16,872 nucleotides of DNA from the NCBI GenBank assembly GCA_018903055.1, contig JAHIPW010000064.1:1-16872 (forward strand), given 5' to 3'. The first letter of the stretch is position 1, and each line of letters begins with the position of its first letter. The stretch comes from a bacterium. GTDB taxonomy: Bacteria; UBP18; UBA7526. The translations under genes were made by a program, and so were the position numbers. The notes under the pieces are model-generated. The model was not told the DNA's origin. It was given only the letters and a program-made list of their open reading frames with translations, and ran no database searches. This document shows, one piece after another, positions 1 through 5,643 of this stretch.

Positions 1-203
1 AGATTAGGCAACTGGTAAGTAAAATAAAAGAGATTAAGGCCACTGTTTTAATTGTCTCCAATGAAGTAGGGATGGGTATCGTTCCTGATAACAAATTAGC
101 CCGAAGGTTTAGAGACATTGCGGGCAGAGCAAACCAGATAGTGGCCCAAGCAGCAGATGAAGTCTATTTAGTAGTATCGGGAATATCCATAAAGGTGAAG
201 TAA
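1..203 (+). CDS. cobU: Adenosylcobinamide kinase/guanylyltransferase, C-terminal end (partial)
   Basis: The reading frame enters the window open (first full codon at 3) and stops with TAA at 201-203, leaving 66 residues. The visible part contains VSNEVGMGIVP, then RRFRDIAGRANQIVAQAADEV and a VSGI ending, the typical C-terminus of CobU/CobP. These enzymes phosphorylate adenosylcobinamide and transfer GMP to give adenosylcobinamide-GDP. The N-terminal P-loop lies outside the window, so activity cannot be judged. The next gene is cobT, 50 nt downstream, which fits a cobU-cobT-cobS order. The assignment rests on the conserved C-terminal motif plus context. Confidence 0.9.
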   Translation, partial: IRQLVSKIKEIKATVLIVSNEVGMGIVPDNKLARRFRDIAGRANQIVAQAADEVYLVVSGISIKVK

Positions 204-253
204 GGAGTAAAAAGTAAAATCGGAATGCGAATCGGACATTGGCGAGGTAAAAG

Positions 254-1387
254 ATGGGCAAGATTGAAGAGATGATTAAAAGGATAGGGCCAGTTGATGA
301 GAAACTAATGGAAGAGGCTCAAGGGAGATTGGATAATCTCACTAAGCCACAGGGTTCTCTGGGAAGGTTAGAAGAGCTAGCCAAAAAAGTGGTAGGAATA
401 ACGGGAAAGAAAAATCCCTCTTTAAGGAATAAGGTTATCTTTACTATGGTTGGGGATCATGGAGTAGTTGAAGAAGGGGTGAGCGCCTTTCCCCAGGAGG
501 TAACCCCTCAGATGGTCTATAATTTTATAAAGGGGGGAGCGGGAATAAATGTCCTGGCTCGACATATAGGAGCAAGGGTAATAGTAGTGGATATGGGAGT
601 AAAATCTGATATCAGATATCCCCCTAGAAATTGCGAAACAATTTCAGGGACTGAGTCCCGGAAATCCTTTGGATTTCTCGGGGAGAAATCAGATATCAGA
701 AATTTTAAAGTTAAAAAGATTGGTTATGGAACGAAGAATATGGCTAAGAGGTCGGCCATGACCAGGGAAGAGGCAATAAAGTCCATCGAGGCGGGAATTG
801 AAGTATTTGAGGAAGAATATAAGAAGGGAATTGACATCCTGGGTTTGGGAGATATGGGAATCGGGAATACTACGCCTTCAAGTGCCGTTACAGCGGTCAT
901 TACTGGTAGGCCAATAGAAGAAGTCACTGGTCGGGGAACAGGAGTAAATGATGGAATATTTGAGAATAAGATAAAGGTAATAGAGAAGGCCATCAAATTG
1001 AATACACCCAACCCAAAGGACCCCATAGATGTTTTGGCTAAGGTGGGTGGTTTTGAGATTGGAGGGTTAGCTGGTTCTTTTCTGGCGGCTGCAGCTCATA
1101 AAGTACCAGTGGTTACCGATGGTTTCATCGTTACTACTGGAGCATTGATTGCTTTTGGATTAGAGCCCAAGATAAAGGATTATATCTTTGCTAGCCATTC
1201 CTCAGTAGAGGTGGGTCATAAGGCTATCTTGGAAAGAATGGGGCTTCAACCTTTACTGGATTTAGACATGCGCTTAGGAGAAGGAACCGGCGCCTGTTTG
1301 GGTATCAGTCTCATCGAGGCCGGAGTAAAGATACTGACCGAGATGGCGACCTTTGGTGAAGCAGAGGTCTCCGAGGCTTTAAAATAA
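254..1387 (+). CDS. cobT: Nicotinate-nucleotide-dimethylbenzimidazole phosphoribosyltransferase
   Basis: CobT transfers phosphoribose from nicotinate mononucleotide to the lower-ligand base (usually 5,6-dimethylbenzimidazole), giving alpha-ribazole phosphate for CobS. The 377-residue product shows LDNLTKPQGSLGRLEELA near the N-terminus, MVGDHGVVEEGVSAFPQEVT, GYGTKNMA, DILGLGDMGIGNTTP, and RLGEGTGACLG near the C-terminus. Glu343 in that last motif matches the family's catalytic Glu. A GAGG Shine-Dalgarno sequence precedes ATG 254. The protein is longer than the usual ~350 residues because of an in-frame 28-residue insert between two copies of KSDIR (residues 117-121 and 145-149). Without it the length is 349 and Glu343 becomes position 315, close to its place in characterised CobT. 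The insert falls in a stretch before GYGTKNMA that varies in the family, so the enzyme is probably functional. Confidence 0.96.
   Translation: MGKIEEMIKRIGPVDEKLMEEAQGRLDNLTKPQGSLGRLEELAKKVVGITGKKNPSLRNKVIFTMVGDHGVVEEGVSAFPQEVTPQMVYNFIKGGAGINVLARHIGARVIVVDMGVKSDIRYPPRNCETISGTESRKSFGFLGEKSDIRNFKVKKIGYGTKNMAKRSAMTREEAIKSIEAGIEVFEEEYKKGIDILGLGDMGIGNTTPSSAVTAVITGRPIEEVTGRGTGVNDGIFENKIKVIEKAIKLNTPNPKDPIDVLAKVGGFEIGGLAGSFLAAAAHKVPVVTDGFIVTTGALIAFGLEPKIKDYIFASHSSVEVGHKAILERMGLQPLLDLDMRLGEGTGACLGISLIEAGVKILTEMATFGEAEVSEALK
602..700 (+). repeat. 84-bp in-frame palindromic insert in cobT with 15-bp direct repeats
   Basis: A 15-bp direct repeat with one mismatch (AAATCTGATATCAGA at 602-616, AAATCAGATATCAGA at 686-700) has period 84, that is 28 codons. 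Between the copies are two consecutive hairpins of 11-bp stems, each with a 1-nt bulge: one spans about 623-649 (CCCT-GAAATTG / CAATTTCAGGG), the other about 657-682 (CCCGGAAATCC / GGATTTC-CGGG). The small palindrome GGGACTGAGTCCC links them. Deleting one period restores an ordinary CobT sequence. This looks like a mobile palindromic element with a target duplication, but no second copy occurs in the window. Confidence 0.75.
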
Positions 1388-1390
1388 TGT

Positions 1391-1441
1391 CCAAAGTCCA
1401 TCCGTCCAACTGGCAAAGACAGTTGGACGGACCAAAGTCCA
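1391..1441 (+). repeat. Intergenic 12-bp hairpin bracketed by 10-bp direct repeats
   Basis: Between cobT and cobS a perfect 12-bp stem (TCCGTCCAACTG at 1401-1412, CAGTTGGACGGA at 1420-1431) encloses a 7-nt loop. It is flanked directly by two copies of CCAAAGTCCA at 1391-1400 and 1432-1441. No T-run follows, so an intrinsic terminator is unlikely within this operon. The hairpin-between-direct-repeats plan resembles the inserts in the neighbouring genes, so an insertion element is the favoured reading. Confidence 0.6.
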
Positions 1442-1457
1442 ATGTCAGAGAGGTTAA

Positions 1458-2270
1458 ATGAACCCCGTTAGAAATAAGTTGCCAGAGGCGACTGCCGCAC
1501 CTTTGGTGTGGATTTCTAACGGGGTGAAAAGTTTTTTTATTGCTCTCCAATTCCTGACCAGGCTCCCCGTTGGTGAATATCCTGAAGATGAGAAGAGACT
1601 GGGAAGGTCCATGGCCTATTTTCCGATTGTGGGACTGATTTTAGGGGGGATATTAGTCTTAGTCAACTGGGGATTCTCCATTTTTTTAACCCCCTTAGTA
1701 GCAGATGTCTTAACCATTATTGCTTTAGTCATCCTAACGGGAGCCCTACATATCGACGGCTTTGTCGATACTGTTGATGGGTTTGCCGGAGGAAAGACAA
1801 AGGAAGAGATTCTAAGGATTATGAGAGATAGTCGGGTGGGTGCTTTTGGCATTATAGGAATAGTCTCTTTAATAATGCTCAAGTTAGTCTTACTTCACGA
1901 GATGCCTTTAGAAATAAAGAGGGGGGCCCTACTTCTCTTTCCTGTTATGGGAAGATGGGCCATGGTAGTTGCCAGTTCCTTGTCTCTCTATGCCCGGAAG
2001 AAAGGAACAGGAAAGGCGTTTCTTGATTATTGTGGAAGAAAAGAGCTAATTGTTGCCAGTTTAATTACCTTAATAATTGCTAGAGGTTTCTTAAAGATCT
2101 TGGGCCTGGAACTATTTCTCTTTATTCTGGCCCTGACTCTTCTTTTGACAAGATTTATCTCTAAAAGGGTTGGAGGAATGACGGGTGACACCTTAGGAGC
2201 AGTAAACGAAATAATTGAAGTGGGGGCCTTATTCATTCTTTTCCTACTGTTTAATCTTGCTAAAGGATAA
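1458..2270 (+). CDS. cobS: Adenosylcobinamide-GDP ribazoletransferase (cobalamin synthase)
   Basis: CobS is the integral membrane enzyme joining adenosylcobinamide-GDP to alpha-ribazole (phosphate). The product is 270 residues with several hydrophobic helices. It shows FIALQFLTRLPVG near the N-terminus, GALHIDGFVDTVDGFAGGKTKEEILRIMRDSRVGAFG (split here: ALHIDGFVDTVDGFAGG, then IMRDSRVGAFG), and RVGGMTGDTLGA with N-E-I near the C-terminus. The acidic DGFVDTVDG and GD motifs are family hallmarks. ATG 1458 has a GAGG ribosome site at 1450-1453 and is preferred. The first 24 codons are almost entirely a palindromic insert. Deleting it leaves the start as MKSFFIALQFLTRLPVG, the normal CobS N-terminus and a normal length of 248. 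An in-frame GTG at 1524 could also start but lacks a good ribosome site. Confidence 0.95.
   Translation: MNPVRNKLPEATAAPLVWISNGVKSFFIALQFLTRLPVGEYPEDEKRLGRSMAYFPIVGLILGGILVLVNWGFSIFLTPLVADVLTIIALVILTGALHIDGFVDTVDGFAGGKTKEEILRIMRDSRVGAFGIIGIVSLIMLKLVLLHEMPLEIKRGALLLFPVMGRWAMVVASSLSLYARKKGTGKAFLDYCGRKELIVASLITLIIARGFLKILGLELFLFILALTLLLTRFISKRVGGMTGDTLGAVNEIIEVGALFILFLLFNLAKG
1459..1528 (+). repeat. TGAA-flanked CCCCG palindromic element, copy 1 (in cobS)
   Basis: The arms ACCCCGTTAGAAAT (1462-1475) and ATTTCTAACGGGGT (1512-1525) form a perfect 14-bp inverted repeat. TGAA lies directly outside on both sides (1459-1462 and 1525-1528). Element plus one TGAA is 66 bp, exactly 22 codons. Removing it gives ATG AAA AGT TTT, restoring the expected CobS start. 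The insert therefore sits one codon into the gene and uses the native start codon and ribosome site. It shares its ends and reading phase (Met-Asn-Pro ... Gly-Val) with the copies at 2410-2467 and 4733-4778. Confidence 0.85.
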
Positions 2271-2276
2271 AGGTAA

Positions 2277-3272
2277 ATGAAGGATACTGTAGATATTACT
2301 GATGAATTAAGGGAAAGATTAAAGAAGGCTGTCGGGCGGAATTCTGCAGAGGGGTTACTCTTCTCTGGAGGATTGGATACCAGTATCTTGGCGGTTCTAA
2401 ATCCCAATATGAACCCCGCCCATTTTACTTCGAAGCATTCCTTTGTAGCAGAAAGGGGCGGGGTGAAGGCCATCACGGTTAGCCTGGAATCCTTTGGAGA
2501 AGATGTCTCATACGCTAAATTGGTAGCCAACCATTTAAAACTAAACCATTATCATAGAAGGGTAAGTATAGATGAAGCGATAGATTCTATTCCCGATGTA
2601 ATAAAAATCCTTAAGAGCTTCGACCCAGCAATCCCTAATGATTTGGTTGTTTACTTTGGCTTAAAATGGGCGAAAGAGCTGGGGATTAAAAAGATAATGA
2701 CGGGCGATGGAAGTGATGAGTTATTTGCCGGCTATGATTTTATGAGAAATATCCGAAACCTGGACGAGTATCTGAGAAGAATAACTAAAACTATGTCTTT
2801 TAGTTCTAACCAATTAGGCGACTTTTTTGACATTAAGATTAAACAGCCCTTTTTAAATAAAAGATTCATTGATTTTTCTCTTGGAATACCCGTAGAACTT
2901 AAGATAAAAGAAGAAAACGGAAATTTATGGGGGAAATGGATTCTACGAAAGGCCTTTGAAAAAATGCTGCCTGCCGAGATTGTCTGGCAGGACAAAAGAC
3001 CCCTGGAGTATGGCTCGGGTATGAGGAAGTTAAGAAAGATTATTACCTCAAAGATCTCGGATGAGGAGTTTGAACATAAAAGCAAACAATATCCAATAAA
3101 GTTTATGAATAAGGAGCATCTCTACTATTATGAGATTTACAAAAAAGAAGTGGGAGAAATTCCTGGGCCTAAGAATAATCAAAAAGAATGTCCGGGATGC
3201 GGGGCGGGAATGGAACCCACTGCCTTTCACTGTAAGGTTTGTGGATATGTTTGCGAGAGGGAGGTGAATTAG
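2277..3272 (+). CDS. Asparagine-synthase-like ATP-pyrophosphatase with C-terminal zinc ribbon
   Basis: The 331-residue protein has the PP-loop LLFSGGLDTSILA at residues 27-39 and MTGDGSDELFAGYDFM in the middle, both hallmarks of the synthetase half of asparagine synthase. There is no N-terminal glutaminase domain, so any amidation would need free ammonia or a partner. The C-terminus carries a zinc-ribbon pattern, Cys305-x2-Cys308-x10-Cys319-x2-Cys322, plus Cys326. The gene starts 6 nt after cobS and ends directly before cbpA. The family activates a carboxylate as an acyl-adenylate; the substrate here is unknown. A palindromic insert adds 18 residues (46-63) after the PP-loop; without it the text reads NPNMKAITVSL, as expected for the family. 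Classical asparagine synthesis seems unlikely given the architecture and context, but is not excluded. Confidence 0.8.
   Translation: MKDTVDITDELRERLKKAVGRNSAEGLLFSGGLDTSILAVLNPNMNPAHFTSKHSFVAERGGVKAITVSLESFGEDVSYAKLVANHLKLNHYHRRVSIDEAIDSIPDVIKILKSFDPAIPNDLVVYFGLKWAKELGIKKIMTGDGSDELFAGYDFMRNIRNLDEYLRRITKTMSFSSNQLGDFFDIKIKQPFLNKRFIDFSLGIPVELKIKEENGNLWGKWILRKAFEKMLPAEIVWQDKRPLEYGSGMRKLRKIITSKISDEEFEHKSKQYPIKFMNKEHLYYYEIYKKEVGEIPGPKNNQKECPGCGAGMEPTAFHCKVCGYVCEREVN
2410..2467 (+). repeat. TGAA-flanked CCCCG palindromic element, copy 2 (in asparagine-synthase-like gene)
   Basis: The arms ACCCCGCCC (2413-2421) and GGGCGGGGT (2456-2464) pair perfectly. Pairing continues after one mismatch through an ATTTT/GAAA stretch. 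TGAA flanks the palindrome at 2410-2413 and 2464-2467. Element plus one TGAA is 54 bp, 18 codons, and it is read in the same phase as copy 1 (Met-Asn-Pro-Ala ... Gly-Gly-Val-Lys). Deletion joins NPNM directly to KAITVSL, a continuous family-like sequence. Confidence 0.85.
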
Positions 3273-3389
3273 ATGAAAAAACCAAATTGCAAGGCAAGTC
3301 ACAGGGCAAAGAAAGACATTATTGCCCACCGAAAGAAATGTAAGGCAAGTGGAACTGGTCTTTCCCATTACGTCCTTGAGAAGAAATGA
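3273..3389 (+). CDS. cbpA: Small Cys-containing peptide, probable modified-peptide precursor CbpA
   Basis: A 38-codon gene begins at the base after the upstream stop codon and ends with TGA at 3387-3389. GGAGGTG at 3260-3266, 6 nt before ATG, is one of the strongest ribosome sites in the window, supporting real translation. The peptide is basic, has two cysteines in repeated CKAS motifs (residues 6-9 and 23-26), and ends with GTGLSHYVLEKK. The next gene encodes a SPASM radical SAM enzyme. From memory, protein family collections include a peptide 'CbpA' paired with a radical SAM enzyme 'CbpB' near cobalamin genes; length, motif and context fit that pair. No product structure or function is known to me. 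The expected role is a ribosomally made, enzyme-modified peptide. Confidence 0.75.
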   Translation: MKKPNCKASHRAKKDIIAHRKKCKASGTGLSHYVLEKK

Positions 3390-3407
3390 TGTAAAGTTTC
3401 ATTTAAA

Positions 3408-3450
3408 CCGGCTGAAAGGTTCCGGGTTACTACACCGGGACCTTTCCCGG
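3408..3450 (+). other. Stable hairpin between cbpA and cbpB
   Basis: GAAAGGTTCCGG (3414-3425) pairs with CCGGGACCTTTC (3435-3446) over 12 bp with one G-T pair and a 9-nt loop. An outer CCGG/CCGG pair (3408-3411, 3447-3450) extends the stem past a 2-nt bulge. No T-run follows, so simple termination is unlikely. A stem between a peptide gene and its modifying enzyme often protects the upstream message or lowers downstream expression; that role is inference. A dispersed palindromic repeat is the alternative. Confidence 0.5.
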
Positions 3451-3477
3451 CAGGCAGAAGGGAGTAAGGAATAAGAT

Positions 3478-4932
3478 ATGGAAAAGTTGCAAATGAAAGA
3501 CAATTGCGTCTCATCTCGGGGAATTTATTTTAATACCGGAGGTGGGATCCAGCTTCAAGTTATAGATATCAAACATAAAGACTATATAGGATTGGTATCA
3601 GCGGATACTGCATTCTGGTCACTTGTCAAAAAAACCCGACTGGGCCAGGCACTGACTGATTCGTCTTTCCTCAGCAAGTACCGTAAAAAAGAAAAATCTT
3701 TCGCTGATGAGATAAGCGCCCTAAGGTTTGGTTTGAAACCTTCCGCAGTTTATTTTAACCCTACTGATCGCTGTAACCTGAATTGTTCTTATTGTTATAT
3801 TCCGGAAAGATTGCGCAAATATGGCAAACATATGTCACAAGAAAGACTCATGCAAGCGCTTGAAATTCTAAAGATTTATTTCAAGTCAACTATACCTAAG
3901 GGTCGGATACCACAAATTGTTTTCCATGGCGCTGAACCAATGCTTAACAAAAAATCAGTTTTCCGCGCTATAGACAAATTTAGGGAAGATTTCGATTTCG
4001 GCATACAGACCAACGGCACACTTCTGAATGATGAGGAAATAAAATTTCTAACCTCAAGAGGAATAAGCATCGGGCTTTCCCTCGATGGTCACATTCGGGA
4101 GGTAGCCGACCGGCTACGCAAGACCTGGGATGGCCAGGGAGTTTTTAACAAGATAGTAGACGTAATGAATCGCCTCAGAGGTTACAGGAATTATTCAGTG
4201 ATTTGCACGGTAACAAAAGAAAATATGAGTTCGCTTACTAAGATGGTTGACTTTTTACATAATATAGAAGTGCCAGTTTGTATGTTAAATCCTGTTCGCT
4301 GTACACTGCCGGGTGGCCGGGAGAGTAAGCCGGCGGATCACCAACTTGCCAAGTATTACCTGAGGGCACTTGACCGAACCTACGAGCTTTATAGAAAGAC
4401 GGGCCGCCGTCTTGTGGTGGCAAACTTTGCCAATGTCTTGATGAGCATTATTGCGCCGAATGGCCGACGGCTGATGTGTGATATCTCACCCTGCGGTGGT
4501 GGAAGATGCTTTTTTGCGCTTTCCAGCAGTGGGGATTTATTTCCCTGTAGTGAATTTATTGGTCTGAAAAAATTCAAAGGCGGCAACATCTTTAAAGATG
4601 ATATCAATGAGGTTTTAGAAACAGAGCCATTCAAACTTGTTACCAACAGGCTTATTGAGAATATCGAACCCTGTTCTCATTGCGCCATTCGTCATTTTTG
4701 CGGCTCACCTTGTCCTGCCGAGGCCTATGAAATGAACCCCGCCCTTTCTAAAAAGACCTTAAGAAAGAGCGGGGTGAACGGATCCCTAGAGAAGCCAGGA
4801 GCATTTTGTGAACTTTATGAAGAGCAGGTGCGTTACGCCTTACGTTTGATTGCCGACGGCAAAGAAGATGCGTATCTTTGGGATGGTTGGGATAAGGGAA
4901 TATCTACCAGTCTTGAAATAACAAAACTTTAA
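3478..4932 (+). CDS. cbpB: Peptide-modifying radical SAM/SPASM enzyme CbpB
   Basis: The 484-residue protein carries the radical SAM motif Cys99-x3-Cys103-x2-Cys106 (CNLNCSYC), FHGAEPM as the glycine-rich SAM-binding motif, and a C-terminal SPASM-type cysteine region: Cys334, Cys339, Cys344, a Cys in LFPCSE, then Cys399-x2-Cys402-x5-Cys408-x3-Cys412 and Cys444. Enzymes of this build bind extra 4Fe-4S clusters and modify ribosomal peptides, for example by thioether or C-C cross-links. The upstream 38-residue cbpA is the obvious substrate. About 80 N-terminal residues before the radical SAM core may be a leader-binding region; I see no clear fold assignment. ATG 3478 follows a TAAGGA ribosome site. 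A palindromic insert adds 14 residues (420-433) between Cys412 and Cys444; the frame stays open and all cysteines remain. Confidence 0.85.
   Translation: MEKLQMKDNCVSSRGIYFNTGGGIQLQVIDIKHKDYIGLVSADTAFWSLVKKTRLGQALTDSSFLSKYRKKEKSFADEISALRFGLKPSAVYFNPTDRCNLNCSYCYIPERLRKYGKHMSQERLMQALEILKIYFKSTIPKGRIPQIVFHGAEPMLNKKSVFRAIDKFREDFDFGIQTNGTLLNDEEIKFLTSRGISIGLSLDGHIREVADRLRKTWDGQGVFNKIVDVMNRLRGYRNYSVICTVTKENMSSLTKMVDFLHNIEVPVCMLNPVRCTLPGGRESKPADHQLAKYYLRALDRTYELYRKTGRRLVVANFANVLMSIIAPNGRRLMCDISPCGGGRCFFALSSSGDLFPCSEFIGLKKFKGGNIFKDDINEVLETEPFKLVTNRLIENIEPCSHCAIRHFCGSPCPAEAYEMNPALSKKTLRKSGVNGSLEKPGAFCELYEEQVRYALRLIADGKEDAYLWDGWDKGISTSLEITKL
4733..4778 (+). repeat. TGAA-flanked CCCCG palindromic element, copy 3 (in cbpB)
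   Basis: The arms ACCCCGCCCTTTCT (4736-4749) and AGAAAGAGCGGGGT (4762-4775) pair over 14 positions with one mismatch and a 12-nt loop. TGAA flanks at 4733-4736 and 4775-4778. Element plus one TGAA is 42 bp, 14 codons, in the same phase as copies 1 and 2 (Met-Asn-Pro-Ala ... Ser-Gly-Val-Asn). Removal joins EAYEMN to GSLEKPGAFC, as expected between the last SPASM cysteines. Confidence 0.85.
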
Positions 4933-4949
4933 CCGGAGATTCTTACATA

Positions 4950-5627
4950 ATGGATAATACTAAACAACCCCTAAAAACTTTTGTCTCCTGGAGTGGGGGC
5001 AAAGAGACGTCTCTGGCCTGCTATAGAGCAATGCAGGATAAGAATCTTGAAGTCAAATATCTTTTGAATATGGTATCAGAGGATGGTAGGCATTCTCGTT
5101 CTCATGGAATCAGTTCAGCTCTTTTAAAAGCCCAATCAGATACTATGGGCATCCCCATCATCCAAAGAAAGACCACCTGGAAAGGTTATGAAGGGGTATT
5201 TAAAGAAGCAGTTTCCGGATTAAAAGAGGAAGGTATCAAGGTAGGCGTTTTTGGCGATATTGACCTTCAGGAACATAGGGATTGGGTCGAGAGGGTATGT
5301 AGAGAGATAGGGATTAAGCCATTATTACCCCTATGGAAAGAAGGTCGGGAGGGGTTGCTTAAAGAATTTATCCGGGCTGGTTTCAAAGCCATTGTCATAG
5401 CTACTAGGGCTGATTTGTTAGGCAGAGAGTGGTTAGGCCGCAAGATAGATGAAGAATTCATAAGAGATCTGAAACGATTAGGCAGTATCGATCTCTGTGG
5501 GGAGAAAGGTGAATACCATACTTTTGTTTATGATGGCCCTATTTTTAAAGAACTTGTAAGATTTTCAATCGGTAAAAAGATATTTAAAAATAAACATTGG
5601 TTTTTGCAACTTGCGGTCAAAAAATAA
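4950..5627 (+). CDS. Diphthine-ammonia-ligase-like PP-loop ATPase (COG2102/MJ0570 type)
   Basis: The 225-residue protein starts with the PP-loop FVSWSGGKETSLACYRA (SGGKETS at 15-21) and ends with the family signature CGEKGEYHTFVYDGP (Cys183 to Pro197). The middle contains GVFGDIDLQEHRDWVERVC. In eukaryotes and archaea this fold (Dph6) amidates diphthine on elongation factor 2. Bacteria lack diphthamide, so the bacterial substrate must differ. The gene lies 17 nt after cbpB and 16 nt before a small radical SAM gene, inside a B12 operon. A role in amidating a corrinoid precursor, a cofactor fragment or CbpA is possible but unsupported by motifs. Family assignment is firm; function is unknown. 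Confidence 0.8.
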   Translation: MDNTKQPLKTFVSWSGGKETSLACYRAMQDKNLEVKYLLNMVSEDGRHSRSHGISSALLKAQSDTMGIPIIQRKTTWKGYEGVFKEAVSGLKEEGIKVGVFGDIDLQEHRDWVERVCREIGIKPLLPLWKEGREGLLKEFIRAGFKAIVIATRADLLGREWLGRKIDEEFIRDLKRLGSIDLCGEKGEYHTFVYDGPIFKELVRFSIGKKIFKNKHWFLQLAVKK

Positions 5628-5643
5628 TTAAATAGGGATAAAA

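Noticed and set aside
1401-1431. Intrinsic terminator after cobT
   Set aside because: The stem is strong but no T-run follows, and cobS continues the operon 27 nt later.
1311-1550. 79-codon open frame on the - strand that also reads HPVRN and LISNGV
   Set aside because: The similarity to the CobS N-terminus arises because the palindromic arms read alike on both strands; the rest is a shadow of cobT and cobS.
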